From positions 2,135,501 to 2,199,500 of the forward strand of contig NZ_CP051666.1 in the NCBI RefSeq assembly GCF_012848475.1: DNA of 64,000 nucleotides, written 5' to 3'. Below the pieces are notes generated by a model, which was not told the origin of the DNA, did no database searches, and worked only from the letters and a program-made list of their open reading frames with translations. Positions 25,834 to 34,743 of this stretch are shown here, piece by piece (position 1 is the stretch's first letter; every line of letters begins with the position of its first letter). The position numbers and the translations under genes are program-made. The DNA comes from Marinobacterium sp. LSUCC0821. Lineage in GTDB: Bacteria; Pseudomonadota; Gammaproteobacteria; Pseudomonadales; Balneatricaceae.

Positions 25834-27228
25834 ATGCGTTATATTTCAACTCGAGGCGAAGCGCCGGCACTTAATTTTGCTGACGTGCTGCTTGCCGGTT
25901 TGGCTTCTGATGGTGGTCTCTACGTTCCTGAGTCGCTACCAACATTTTCTAAAGAAGAGATCGCAAGCTGGGCAGGTCTTAGCTATGCAGATTTGGCATT
26001 CAATGTGATCAAACCTTTCGTTGAAGAGTGTATCTCTGATGTAGATCTGAAAACGATGATCGATGAGACCTATGCAGTCTTTAAACACGATGCTGTTGCG
26101 CCACTTGTGCAGATCGATAGCAACGAGTTTGTTCTTGAACTATTCCATGGTCCAACGCTAGCGTTCAAAGATTTTGCTCTTCAGTTGCTAGGTCGTCTAA
26201 TGGATCACGTCTTGAAAGAGCGTAATGATCGTCTAGTGATCATGGGTGCTACTTCTGGTGATACCGGCTCTGCTGCAATCGAAGGTTGTCGTCACTCTGA
26301 ACACCTAGATATCTTCATTTTGCACCCATACAAGCGCGTTTCGGAAGTTCAGCGTCGTCAGATGACTACCGTGCTTGCGGACAATGTCTACAACATCGCT
26401 CTCGAGGGTAACTTCGATGACTGTCAGCAGATGGTTAAAGATAGCTTCGCTAATCAGGGCTTCTTGAATGGTATGAAGCTTGGCGCCGTGAACTCGATCA
26501 ACTGGGCGCGCATCATGGCTCAGATCGTCTACTACTTCTCTGCAGCACTGACGCTAGGTGGTCCACACCGCCCTGTCTCTTTCTCAGTTCCTACGGGTAA
26601 CTTTGGCGATATCTTTGCTGGCTACCTTGCTAAGCAGATGGGCTTGCCAATTGATCAGTTGATTGTAGCTACTAACCGTAACGACATTCTGCACCGTGTT
26701 ATCAGCGGCAACGATATGTCAAAAGGCACGCTGGAACACACACTTTCTCCATCAATGGATATCATGGTTTCATCAAACTTTGAGCGTCTTCTATTTGATG
26801 TCTACGGTCGTGATGGTGCTGCGGTTGCAGACTTGATGAACCGATTCAAAACTGAATCAGTTAGCCTAGGTGATGGTGAGTGGAATAAGGTTCGTGAGCT
26901 ATTCTCAAGCTGCGCAGTTGATGATGAAACGACATGCAGCGTGATTGCTGAAGTGTTCGAGGCGACCGAGTACCTGCTTGATCCGCACACGGCAATCGGT
27001 GTGAAAGCTGCGCGCGAATGCCGCCGTGATATCAGCGTACCGATGGTGACACTTGCTACAGCTCACCCAGTTAAATTCCCTGATCCTGTTGTTCGTGCAG
27101 GCCTAGAATCACCTCTGCTTCCTGCTCACATGGCAGACCTGTTTGAGCGTGAAGAGCGCCTCACTGTGCTTGATAATGACCTCGCGACTGTACAGCAGTT
27201 TGTAGCGGGTCACGTACATAAAGCCTAA
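25834..27228 (+). CDS. thrC: Threonine synthase
   Basis: 464 residues. N-terminal MRYISTRGEAPALNFADVLLAGLASDGGLYVPE; PLP site LFHGPTLAFKDFALQLLG with the Schiff-base lysine in AFKDFA; glycine-rich phosphate loop TSGDTGSAAIEG; PTGNFGDIFAGYLAKQMG. It converts phosphohomoserine to threonine. It starts 11 bp after hom with AAGGAG; no thrB kinase gene is nearby. Confidence 0.97.
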   Translation: MRYISTRGEAPALNFADVLLAGLASDGGLYVPESLPTFSKEEIASWAGLSYADLAFNVIKPFVEECISDVDLKTMIDETYAVFKHDAVAPLVQIDSNEFVLELFHGPTLAFKDFALQLLGRLMDHVLKERNDRLVIMGATSGDTGSAAIEGCRHSEHLDIFILHPYKRVSEVQRRQMTTVLADNVYNIALEGNFDDCQQMVKDSFANQGFLNGMKLGAVNSINWARIMAQIVYYFSAALTLGGPHRPVSFSVPTGNFGDIFAGYLAKQMGLPIDQLIVATNRNDILHRVISGNDMSKGTLEHTLSPSMDIMVSSNFERLLFDVYGRDGAAVADLMNRFKTESVSLGDGEWNKVRELFSSCAVDDETTCSVIAEVFEATEYLLDPHTAIGVKAARECRRDISVPMVTLATAHPVKFPDPVVRAGLESPLLPAHMADLFEREERLTVLDNDLATVQQFVAGHVHKA

Positions 27229-27232
27229 TCGA

Positions 27233-27276
27233 TAAGAGCCTATCTGCTTCTAAAGTGGATGGGCTCTTAGGTTTTT
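27233..27276 (+). terminator. Terminator of hom-thrC, abutting the next start codon
   Basis: TAAGAGCC/GGCTCTTA (27233-27240/27262-27269), 21-nt loop, then GGTTTTT. The T-run ends at the base before the ATG at 27277, so the stem also covers the region where a ribosome site would be. Confidence 0.7.
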
Positions 27277-28074
27277 ATGGATAGCTTCTTTAGCCTTTCA
27301 AAACTATTCTGGTTTCTTACTGCTCCAGAGCACATTCTGGTTTGGCTGCTTCTTCTAGCCTTTGTTGTCCTCATTTTTAACAAGCGTTCATTGGCGTTAA
27401 AGCTGATAGGCGCCGATCTGTTGCTCTGGATGCTGCTGCTAATGATGCCGCTGGGTGATTTGGTGATGCGTCCTTTGGAAGATCGTTTTACCCTGCCTGA
27501 TTTGGATACCATTCAACCCGAGGGTGTTATTGTTTTGGGCGGTGGAGAGAGTCCAGAGCTAAGCTCAGTTTGGCGCCAATCTGAATTCAACTCTGCTGCT
27601 GAGCGTGTGATGGTTTTACCAGTTCTGGCTCGCCAATTTCCACAAGCTAAAATTATCTTTACCAGTGGCAGTGGCTCTGCACTGCGTCAGCAATTTAAGG
27701 GTGCAGATGCTGTCGCGGAGTATATTGATCAGTTGGGACTTTCTAGTCGTGTGCTTTTTGAAAATCAGTCGCGCAACACCTACGAGAACGCTCTTTTATC
27801 TGCTGAACTTTTAGGTGGCGTACCAGGGGGACAATGGCTATTAGTTACCTCTGCGTTTCACATGCCTCGCTCCGTCGGCATCTACCGTAAACAGGGGTGG
27901 AATGTTATCCCATACCCAGTTGATCACTACTCTTCCACAGAAACCGGTTTGAAATTAGATCCAAAGCTTTGGCGTAACCTTCGTGACCTCAATACCGCGA
28001 TGCGAGAGTGGATTGGTCTAGTTGTCTATTACCTGACGGGTAAAACTGATCAGCTTTTACCGGGTGAACAATGA
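27277..28074 (+). CDS. ElyC-like DUF218 membrane protein
   Basis: 265 residues. Two N-terminal membrane helices (LVWLLLLAFVVLIF and LIGADLLLWMLLLMMPLGDLVM), then a DUF218/YdcF domain with VIVLGGGES, ARQFPQAKIIFTSGSGS, ENQSRNTYENA and WLLVTSAFHMPRSV. This is the layout of E. coli ElyC, needed for envelope integrity and undecaprenyl-phosphate-related steps. The ATG directly follows a terminator T-run. The stop overlaps recJ by 4 bp (ATGA). Confidence 0.85.
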   Translation: MDSFFSLSKLFWFLTAPEHILVWLLLLAFVVLIFNKRSLALKLIGADLLLWMLLLMMPLGDLVMRPLEDRFTLPDLDTIQPEGVIVLGGGESPELSSVWRQSEFNSAAERVMVLPVLARQFPQAKIIFTSGSGSALRQQFKGADAVAEYIDQLGLSSRVLFENQSRNTYENALLSAELLGGVPGGQWLLVTSAFHMPRSVGIYRKQGWNVIPYPVDHYSSTETGLKLDPKLWRNLRDLNTAMREWIGLVVYYLTGKTDQLLPGEQ

Positions 28075-29798
28075 GTGAGTTAACAATTACAGATCGCTCG
28101 GCCACCGTTGTTGGAGATCTAGCAACTCTTCATCCGGTACTTGCTCGTATCTATGCGGGGCGGGGTGTTAAAAGCATCGATGAACTTGGTCATACTCTCG
28201 ATAGATTGCTGCCTGATAACAGCATGCTTGGCATTGATGCTGCTGTTGATCGGCTCTACCAGGCATTTCTGAACCAGCAGCGCATATTAATTGTCGGTGA
28301 CTTCGATTGTGATGGTGCAACGAGCACAGTTACTGGACTGCTGGCGCTTCGTGCTTTTGGTCTTAACTCAGTCGACTACCTAGTACCAAATCGCTTTGAG
28401 TATGGCTATGGCCTATCACCTGAAATTGTTGATGTTGCCGCCGCACGTAACCCTCATCTGATCATTACGGTTGATAACGGCATTTCAAGTGTCGAGGGTG
28501 TTGAAAGGGCAAATGCTCTCGGTATTGATGTAGTGGTGACTGATCACCACCTACCAGGTGACACGCTGCCTAATGCTGCCGCCATCGTTAACCCTAATCA
28601 GTCTGGCTGTGACTTCATGGCTAAATCGACCTGTGGTGTGGGCGTGGTGTTCTATTTGATGATCGCGCTGCGTCGTCGTTTGTCGGCTGAGGGGTGGTTT
28701 AAAAAGCTGGGTATTGCAGCTCCTAATTTAGGTGGCTTGCTCGATTTAGTGGCACTCGGTACCGTTGCCGACGTCGTAGCGCTGGAGCATAACAACAGAA
28801 CACTCGTCTCTCAGGGGTTGGCAAGAATTCGCAAAGGTCGTGCCCGTCCCGGGCTGCTGGCGCTGTTGGAAGTGGCAGGGCGCAACCCTGAAACGCTAAG
28901 TGCTTCGGATCTTGGATTCGCTGTTGCACCACGTTTGAATGCAGCGGGTCGCTTAGATGACATCAGTTTAGGTATTGAGTGTCTATTGGCTGATGATCCT
29001 GAGCGTGCAAAGGGTCTCGCTCAGCAGTTGGATCAACTCAACCGTGAACGCAGAACTATTGAGACTCAGATGCAAGCTGACGCGCTAGCCCTGCTTGATC
29101 AGCTTAACTTTGATGAGTCATCGGTGCCGGCTGGTGTGGTGCTTTTTGATCAGGATTGGCATCAAGGTGTTATTGGTATTTTGGCCTCTCGAATTAAAGA
29201 GCGTCTGCATAGACCTGTCATCGTGTTTGCTCCTGGTGATGCGGGTGAGGTTAAGGGCTCCTCACGTTCCATTGAAGGATTTCATGTGCGCGATGGTTTG
29301 GATCGTATAGCGACGGAAAATCCTGGCTTGATCACCAAGTTTGGAGGTCACGCTATGGCAGCGGGACTCACTATTCAAGCAACGGATGTTGAGAGATTCT
29401 CTGAGTTGTTTGCTAAAGAGGTGCTTCGCCAAATCCGTCCGGAGCAGTTAGAACGTGTCGTAGAGACAGACGGTGTTCTTTTGCCTCAACAGTTTACTAT
29501 GGAGCTTGCTCAACTGATTCGAGATGCAGGGCCCTGGGGTCATCAGTTCCCAGAGCCAAGTTTTCATGGCGAGTTTCGAGTGTTGCAGCAGCGCATCGTT
29601 GGGCAAAAGTATCTTAAGTTGGTTTTGCAGGAGCCAACAACAGGATTAGCGCTGGATGCGATCGCCTTTAATGTGGATACTGATGTCTGGCCAAACAGCG
29701 ATATTCAGCGTGTAGAGGCTGTCTACCGTTTGGATATCAATGAGTTTCGTGGACAGCGAAATATTCAGATGATGATTGAGTGGCTTTTGCCACGCTAA
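28071..29798 (+). CDS. recJ: Single-strand-specific exonuclease RecJ
   Basis: 575 residues. DHH phosphoesterase motifs: VGDFDCDGATST (75-86), VDNGISS, TDHH (157-160); DHHA1 motif GGHAMAAG; C-terminal OB-like domain. RecJ degrades 5' single-stranded DNA in RecF recombination and mismatch repair. It overlaps the ElyC-like gene. In Pseudomonas recJ is also close to thrC. Confidence 0.97.
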   Translation: MSELTITDRSATVVGDLATLHPVLARIYAGRGVKSIDELGHTLDRLLPDNSMLGIDAAVDRLYQAFLNQQRILIVGDFDCDGATSTVTGLLALRAFGLNSVDYLVPNRFEYGYGLSPEIVDVAAARNPHLIITVDNGISSVEGVERANALGIDVVVTDHHLPGDTLPNAAAIVNPNQSGCDFMAKSTCGVGVVFYLMIALRRRLSAEGWFKKLGIAAPNLGGLLDLVALGTVADVVALEHNNRTLVSQGLARIRKGRARPGLLALLEVAGRNPETLSASDLGFAVAPRLNAAGRLDDISLGIECLLADDPERAKGLAQQLDQLNRERRTIETQMQADALALLDQLNFDESSVPAGVVLFDQDWHQGVIGILASRIKERLHRPVIVFAPGDAGEVKGSSRSIEGFHVRDGLDRIATENPGLITKFGGHAMAAGLTIQATDVERFSELFAKEVLRQIRPEQLERVVETDGVLLPQQFTMELAQLIRDAGPWGHQFPEPSFHGEFRVLQQRIVGQKYLKLVLQEPTTGLALDAIAFNVDTDVWPNSDIQRVEAVYRLDINEFRGQRNIQMMIEWLLPR

Positions 29799-29819
29799 AT
29801 AGAAGAAAGAGAAGAGAAT

Positions 29820-30002
29820 ATGAACGATCTTACGACTGATGAATTGGGTGTTTTGGTATCTGTATTTGAGCGTGCAGGCATTGCTGAAGATGGCTCGGTT
29901 GAAGGTACGCTTTTTAAACTAGTAAAAAGCACACACAGTGAGCGCCTTGAGCTTGAATCGATGGATTTCGATGATTGTGCAGGCGGTGCATGCAAGCTGT
30001 AA
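29820..30002 (+). CDS. 60-residue acidic protein, unknown
   Basis: ATG 29820 is preceded by AAGAGAAGAGA, a good ribosome site, 21 bp after recJ. The product has 60 residues, is acidic ([28 protein letters not shown]) and ends in a Cys pair [10 protein letters not shown]. It overlaps the start of nfo by 13 bp in another frame. I do not recognise a family. Its spacing, ribosome site and coupling to nfo argue that it is real. Confidence 0.6.
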   Translation: MNDLTTDELGVLVSVFERAGIAEDGSVEGTLFKLVKSTHSERLELESMDFDDCAGGACKL

Positions 30003-30874
30003 ATCGAAAAGATAAGCCCTACTACGTTGGTGCTCATGTCAGCGCTGCGGGTGGGGTTGAGAACGCTCCCTTAAACGCAGCGGCGATTGGTGCTAATGCG
30101 TTTGCGGTATTCACAAAAAACCAGCGCCAATGGGTTTCGAAGCCGCTGACCAGTGAAAGTATTTCGGCGTTTAAAGCGAACTGTGAAAAGCACGGCTTTT
30201 TGCCAGAACAGATCCTCCCTCACGATAGTTACCTTATCAATTTAGGACACCCAGAACAGGAGCCGCTGCAGAAGTCGCGCGATGCCTTTATTGATGAGAT
30301 GCAGCGTTGTGAGCAGTTGGGGCTCTGTTACCTCAATTTTCATCCAGGTAGCCACCTTAAAAAGATCGATGAGTCGGCCTGTTTGGCTCGTATTGCAGAG
30401 TCGATCGATATCGCTACCGCTGAGAGCGACTCTGTTATTGCTGTGATCGAAACGACAGCGGGTCAGGGTACGAATCTGGGCTACAAGTTCGATGAGATTG
30501 CAGCGATTCTTGATCACTCTAAAAATCCTGATCGTATCGGTGTATGTATCGATACCTGTCACATCTTTGCTGCTGGCTATGACCTGCGTACAGCAGAGGC
30601 CTGTGAGGCTAGTTTTGGTGATTTTGAGCGGCTAGTTGGGTTCGATAAACTCTGTGGTATGCACATCAATGACGCTAAAGTGAAGCTAGGTTCACGTGTT
30701 GATCGTCACCACTCGCTAGGGCAGGGTGAGATTGGCTGGGAGGCTTTTCGCTACATAATGCAGGATGATCGTTTTCGTGGAGTGCCTCTCTGTCTTGAGA
30801 CGATTGATGAGACGATTTGGGCTGAAGAAATTCAGCAGTTACGTCAATTTGCAGGTGAGGCGATTCGGGCCTAA
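29990..30874 (+). CDS. nfo: Endonuclease IV
   Basis: 294 residues from ATG 29990, which leads into [17 protein letters not shown]; a TTG start 15 bases earlier is less likely. AP-endonuclease family 2 motifs: [73 protein letters not shown] and a final CLETID. These hold the trinuclear zinc site. It cleaves abasic sites in DNA. Probably co-transcribed with recJ. Confidence 0.96.
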   Translation: MQAVNRKDKPYYVGAHVSAAGGVENAPLNAAAIGANAFAVFTKNQRQWVSKPLTSESISAFKANCEKHGFLPEQILPHDSYLINLGHPEQEPLQKSRDAFIDEMQRCEQLGLCYLNFHPGSHLKKIDESACLARIAESIDIATAESDSVIAVIETTAGQGTNLGYKFDEIAAILDHSKNPDRIGVCIDTCHIFAAGYDLRTAEACEASFGDFERLVGFDKLCGMHINDAKVKLGSRVDRHHSLGQGEIGWEAFRYIMQDDRFRGVPLCLETIDETIWAEEIQQLRQFAGEAIRA

Positions 30875-30895
30875 TTTGGCTTAAGCAGGTATAAG

Positions 30896-31513
30896 ATGTC
30901 GGATATCGTGTGGCACCCAAGTTTTAAAACCGCTGATGCACGCATTGTCAAAGATGAGGTGGCGTTTCAGGGTTATTTCCGCGTGAAACGCCTTACGATA
31001 GCCCATAAAACCTTCGCTGGTGGTGAGATTGAGATTGTTCGTGAACTCTTTCAGCGCGGTGATGCGGTCTGTGTTGTTCTCTATGATCCAAAGCAGGATA
31101 AGGTTGTTCTGGTTGAGCAGTTTCGAATTGGCTCATTAAATGGTCCTTCACCTTGGATGCTTGAGCTGGTCGCTGGTGTTGTCGAAGTTGGCGAAACAAG
31201 CAATGATGTGGCTATTCGTGAATCTGTTGAAGAGGCGGGTGTCGTAATATCTGAACCACGCCGAATCATTCGTTACCTACCCAGTGGCGGCGGTTGTGAT
31301 GAGTGGATTGATCTGCTCTATGCTGAGGTGGACGCATCAACTGCTGAGGGTGTGCACGGTCTGCCGGAAGAGGGTGAAGATATCCGGGTTCATGTTATTG
31401 CGGCTGATGATGCCTTTGCTCTGGTGCGTTCTGGCGTGATTAATAGCTCCCCTGCAATCATAGGGTTGCAGTGGTTAGAGTTGAATCGTACTCAATTACT
31501 AAAAACGTGTTAA
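30896..31513 (+). CDS. nudF: ADP-ribose pyrophosphatase (NudF type)
   Basis: 205 residues. Nudix box GVVEVGETSNDVAIRESVEE then AG; preceding VVLVEQFRIG and following RIIRYLPSGGGCDEWIDLLYAEVD fit E. coli NudF. The enzyme hydrolyses ADP-ribose. It heads the nudF-yqiB-yqiA-parE cluster known from E. coli, here without cpdA. Confidence 0.92.
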   Translation: MSDIVWHPSFKTADARIVKDEVAFQGYFRVKRLTIAHKTFAGGEIEIVRELFQRGDAVCVVLYDPKQDKVVLVEQFRIGSLNGPSPWMLELVAGVVEVGETSNDVAIRESVEEAGVVISEPRRIIRYLPSGGGCDEWIDLLYAEVDASTAEGVHGLPEEGEDIRVHVIAADDAFALVRSGVINSSPAIIGLQWLELNRTQLLKTC

Positions 31514-31525
31514 AAGGGTGTTAAG

Positions 31526-31975
31526 TTGAGCGGTATTAAACGCAAATATGTGCCAGATCTTGTTAAGCAGAGTGTTATCTGCGAGACAAACTATGCACGT
31601 CTTGTGCGAATGCTGCCGGCAGGAGAATCGGCGGTAGAATACCGTATTGAGTGGCATCAACACCCCTATGTGGTCTCTATCCGTCGCGAAGAAGAGTTCT
31701 CCTACACCTCAACTTGGGTAGTCTCCTACTGGCCTGAAAATAGCTCCCCTTGGTTCAACCCTCAATCGATTGTTGTGCGTCTTTATCACGACGCGCGGAT
31801 GGCTGAAGTGGTCTGTATGAAGCGTAAGCAACAGCTGTCAGGCCGCTACGAATATCCCAATGAGCAGATGCGTCATCCGGATGAGAAGTATCAGCTTAAT
31901 CATCACTTTGCTGAGTGGCTAGGTTACTGCGTATCCCATGGTGCTGTGCCTTCCGTTCGAGTGGCTAGGGGTTAA
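31526..31975 (+). CDS. yqiB: DUF1249 protein YqiB
   Basis: 149 residues from TTG 31526, with AAGGG at suitable distance. The pattern RKYVPDLVKQSVICETNYARLVRMLP, VRLYHDARMAEVVC and DEKYQLNHHFAEWLGYCVSHG matches E. coli YqiB along its length. Function unknown. Twelve bases after nudF. Confidence 0.9.
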   Translation: MSGIKRKYVPDLVKQSVICETNYARLVRMLPAGESAVEYRIEWHQHPYVVSIRREEEFSYTSTWVVSYWPENSSPWFNPQSIVVRLYHDARMAEVVCMKRKQQLSGRYEYPNEQMRHPDEKYQLNHHFAEWLGYCVSHGAVPSVRVARG

Positions 31976-31979
31976 TAAA

Positions 31980-32567
31980 ATGGCAGCTCATTTTATCTAT
32001 GTTCACGGTTTTAATAGCTCCCCAGCCTCTTTTAAGGCGCAGCTTTTAATTGATTACTTTGCCAAGCAGGGTTGGGCTGATCGCCTTGATGTTCCAGAGT
32101 TGCCTGAATACCCACAGCAGGCGATGGCGCTATTAGAATCTCTTGTGGCTGCGCACTCTGAAGTGGTTTTGATTGGAAGCTCCCTAGGTGGTTTTTACAC
32201 CACCTACCTGACAGAGAAGTATTCACAGGCGCGAGGTGTTTTAATCAATCCAGCCGTTGCACCTCATAAACTGTTGGTGCAGCTGCTTGGACCCAATGTG
32301 AATTATTACAACGGCAGGAAGTATGATTTGACCGAAGAGCATCTTCGCCAGGTTGAATCTCTCTATCTGTCAGAGCTGTCGCATCCCGAAAAGCTGTTTT
32401 TGCTTCAGCAAGAGGGTGATGAGACGCTAGATTATCGCGATGCGGTTCACTACTATCGCAAGTGTGAACAGATTGTTCAGCCAGGTGGTAATCATGGCTT
32501 CGAGAATTTTGACTCAATGGTGCCTGTGATTTTAAAGTTTGCAGATCGCCAACATACCGCTGATTAA
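31980..32567 (+). CDS. yqiA: YqiA esterase
   Basis: 195 residues from ATG 31980, with AGGGG upstream, four bases after the yqiB stop. Alpha/beta hydrolase: YVHGFNSSPASFKA, nucleophile motif GSSLGG (66-71, Ser68), the C-terminal GGNHGF for the catalytic histidine. E. coli YqiA is an esterase with preference for palmitoyl-CoA and p-nitrophenyl esters; the physiological substrate is unknown. Confidence 0.92.
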   Translation: MAAHFIYVHGFNSSPASFKAQLLIDYFAKQGWADRLDVPELPEYPQQAMALLESLVAAHSEVVLIGSSLGGFYTTYLTEKYSQARGVLINPAVAPHKLLVQLLGPNVNYYNGRKYDLTEEHLRQVESLYLSELSHPEKLFLLQQEGDETLDYRDAVHYYRKCEQIVQPGGNHGFENFDSMVPVILKFADRQHTAD

Positions 32568-32588
32568 GCGCTAGGAATAGAGAGATAT

Positions 32589-34484
32589 ATGTCTAAGGAT
32601 TACAACGCAGGTTCGATAGAGGTTCTCAGTGGTCTCGATCCAGTTAAACGCCGACCTGGCATGTATACCGAAACGGATCGTCCCAACCACTTGGCGCAAG
32701 AGGTTATCGACAACTCTGTCGACGAGGCGTTGGCAGGACATGCCAAGCAGATCGATGTCACACTGCATGCCGACGGCTCTCTCTCTGTGTCTGATGATGG
32801 TCGTGGTATGCCAGTTGATATCCACCCAGAACAGGGGGTACCTGGCGTTGAGTTGATTCTTACCAAGCTTCATGCGGGCGGTAAGTTTAATAATGACAAC
32901 TACAACTACTCGGGCGGTTTGCACGGGGTAGGTGTCTCGGTAGTTAATGCTCTGTCGAAGCTGCTTGAAGTGCAGATTAAGCGTGGCGGACAGGTTCATC
33001 GTATCGGTTTTGCTGATGGCGATAAGGTCTCTGACCTCGAAGTGATTGATACCTGTGGTCAGCGCAATACCGGTACCATGGTGCGTTTCCTTCCTGACCC
33101 AAGTTATTTCGATAACCCGAAATTCAGTGTATCTCGTCTAAAGCACAATCTGCGCGCCAAGGCGGTGCTTTGCCCTGGCCTGCGAGTTACCTTCTCTGAT
33201 CTCTCTTCCGGTAAGAAAGATAAAGAGGAGTGGTACTACGAAGATGGTTTGGTCGCTTACTTAAAGGGTGTTACGCAGGTCTACGAAACCCTTCCTGAAG
33301 AGCCATTTACAGGGTCTTTGCAAGGTGAAGAGGATGCGGTTGAGTGGGCTGTACAGTGGTTCAAAGAGGGTGGCGAAATGCTCACTGAGAGCTACGTCAA
33401 CCTGATCCCAACTGCCCAGGGCGGTACCCATGTAAATGGCTTGCGTACAGGTCTACTAGAGGCGTTGCGCGAGTTCTGTGAATTCAGAAGTCTGTTGCCT
33501 CGTGGCGTGAAGCTTTCACCAGAGGATGTCTGGGATCGCTGTTGTTATATTCTGTCAGCGAAGATGCGTGATCCACAGTTTTCGGGTCAAACAAAAGAGC
33601 GGCTCTCATCACGTGGTATCGCAGCTTTCATATCTGGCACTGTAAAAGATGCCTTCTTGTTGTGGCTGAATAAACACGTAGAAGAGGGTGAGGCGATCGC
33701 CGATATGGTGATCTCTAACGCTCAGAAGCGTCTGCGTTCAGCGAAGAAAGTTGTTCGTAAAAAAGTGACTCAGGGGCCCGCGCTTCCTGGGAAATTGGCA
33801 GACTGTTCGGGTGCTGAAACCGAGCGCAGTGAGCTCTTCCTGGTGGAGGGTGACTCTGCGGGTGGTTCTGCAAAACAGGCGCGTAGCCGCGAGTTTCAAG
33901 CGATTATGCCGCTTCGCGGTAAAATCCTAAACACTTGGGAAGTCGACTCGTCTGAGATACTGGCATCCCAAGAGATTCACGATATCTCAGTAGCTATAGG
34001 TGTAGACCCTGGTGCTGAAGACCTATCTTCTCTGCGCTATGGCAAGATTTGTATTCTGGCCGATGCGGACTCCGATGGTGCGCATATTGCCACCCTTATT
34101 TGTGCGCTCTTCTTAAGACACTTTAAGCCGTTGGTGGATGCAGGGCACGTCTATGTCGCGATGCCACCACTGTTCCGAATCGATGTTGCTAAAGATGTCT
34201 ACTACGCACTGGACGAGTCCGAAAAGAACGCAATTATTGAGCGAATTAAGGCAGAGCGTAAGAATGCTCGCATCGGTGTTCAGCGCTTTAAAGGTTTAGG
34301 TGAGATGAACCCGCTTCAGTTGCGTGAAACCACGATGGATCCCGATACACGCCGTCTTGTGCAACTGACATTGGATGCTGGTGATGATACGCATCAGGTG
34401 CTTGATATGCTCTTGGCCAAGAAACGTGCAGCCGATCGTAAGAGCTGGCTTGAGGAAAAAGGCAATCTTGCTCAAGTTGGTTAA
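32589..34484 (+). CDS. parE: DNA topoisomerase IV subunit B
   Basis: 631 residues. GHKL ATPase: EVIDNSVDEALAGHA, SDDGRGMPVD, GLHGVGVSVVNALS; transducer domain; TOPRIM with LVEGDSAGGSAKQ and DADSDGAHI; C-terminal GLGEMNPLQLRETTM. ParE with ParC unlinks daughter chromosomes. parC is not in this window. Confidence 0.98.
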   Translation: MSKDYNAGSIEVLSGLDPVKRRPGMYTETDRPNHLAQEVIDNSVDEALAGHAKQIDVTLHADGSLSVSDDGRGMPVDIHPEQGVPGVELILTKLHAGGKFNNDNYNYSGGLHGVGVSVVNALSKLLEVQIKRGGQVHRIGFADGDKVSDLEVIDTCGQRNTGTMVRFLPDPSYFDNPKFSVSRLKHNLRAKAVLCPGLRVTFSDLSSGKKDKEEWYYEDGLVAYLKGVTQVYETLPEEPFTGSLQGEEDAVEWAVQWFKEGGEMLTESYVNLIPTAQGGTHVNGLRTGLLEALREFCEFRSLLPRGVKLSPEDVWDRCCYILSAKMRDPQFSGQTKERLSSRGIAAFISGTVKDAFLLWLNKHVEEGEAIADMVISNAQKRLRSAKKVVRKKVTQGPALPGKLADCSGAETERSELFLVEGDSAGGSAKQARSREFQAIMPLRGKILNTWEVDSSEILASQEIHDISVAIGVDPGAEDLSSLRYGKICILADADSDGAHIATLICALFLRHFKPLVDAGHVYVAMPPLFRIDVAKDVYYALDESEKNAIIERIKAERKNARIGVQRFKGLGEMNPLQLRETTMDPDTRRLVQLTLDAGDDTHQVLDMLLAKKRAADRKSWLEEKGNLAQVG

Positions 34485-34532
34485 ATTCATTAACCAATTT
34501 ATTTAACGAGTTAGTTAATCTTTTTTCATCTT

Positions 34533-34557
34533 AAACGGCATCTTCGGATGCCGTTTT
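34533..34557 (+). terminator. Terminator of parE
   Basis: AAACGGCATC-TTCG-GATGCCGTTT with a stable TTCG loop, followed by TTTT (34554-34557). Confidence 0.85.
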
Positions 34558-34561
34558 GCCG

Positions 34562-34590
34562 TGGACACTAAAGTCTAATTCATCTAAAAT
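34562..34590 (+). promoter_or_regulatory. Sigma70 promoter upstream of carA
   Basis: TGGACA (34562-34567; five of six) and TAAAAT (34585-34590; five of six) at exactly 17 bp. The start would be near 34597, 147 nt before carA. Confidence 0.65.
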
Positions 34591-34596
34591 ACCGAA

Positions 34597-34676
34597 GGTT
34601 TTGCCCAAGTCAGCGGCGAAACCCACCGATAAGATGTCTACAGAGCGAGGTAGCCCTGAGTTAGCCTCGCTTTTTT
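34597..34676 (+). ncRNA. Candidate small RNA or carAB attenuator leader
   Basis: From the predicted start the RNA opens with a 9-bp stem GGTTTTGCC/GGCGAAACC (34597-34605/34615-34623, one G:U), then a 20-nt linker, then an intrinsic terminator AGCGAGG/CCTCGCT (34644-34650/34665-34671) with TTTTTT. The roughly 80-nt product looks like a Hfq-type sRNA; alternatively it is the carAB leader that regulates read-through. GATGTCT (34633-34639) can pair with AGACATC (34694-34700) around the terminator. No ORF of note is seen in it. Confidence 0.5.
34644..34676 (+). terminator. Intrinsic terminator 68 bp before carA
   Basis: 7-bp G+C-rich stem AGCGAGG/CCTCGCT, 14-nt loop, six T. It is separate from the parE terminator about 90 bp upstream. 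Confidence 0.8.
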
Positions 34677-34743
34677 GCAGCCAAAAATTAGCCAGACATC
34701 GTTAAGTTTTTCGTTTATTTAGCCAGCGCGCGGGGAGGTTCAT

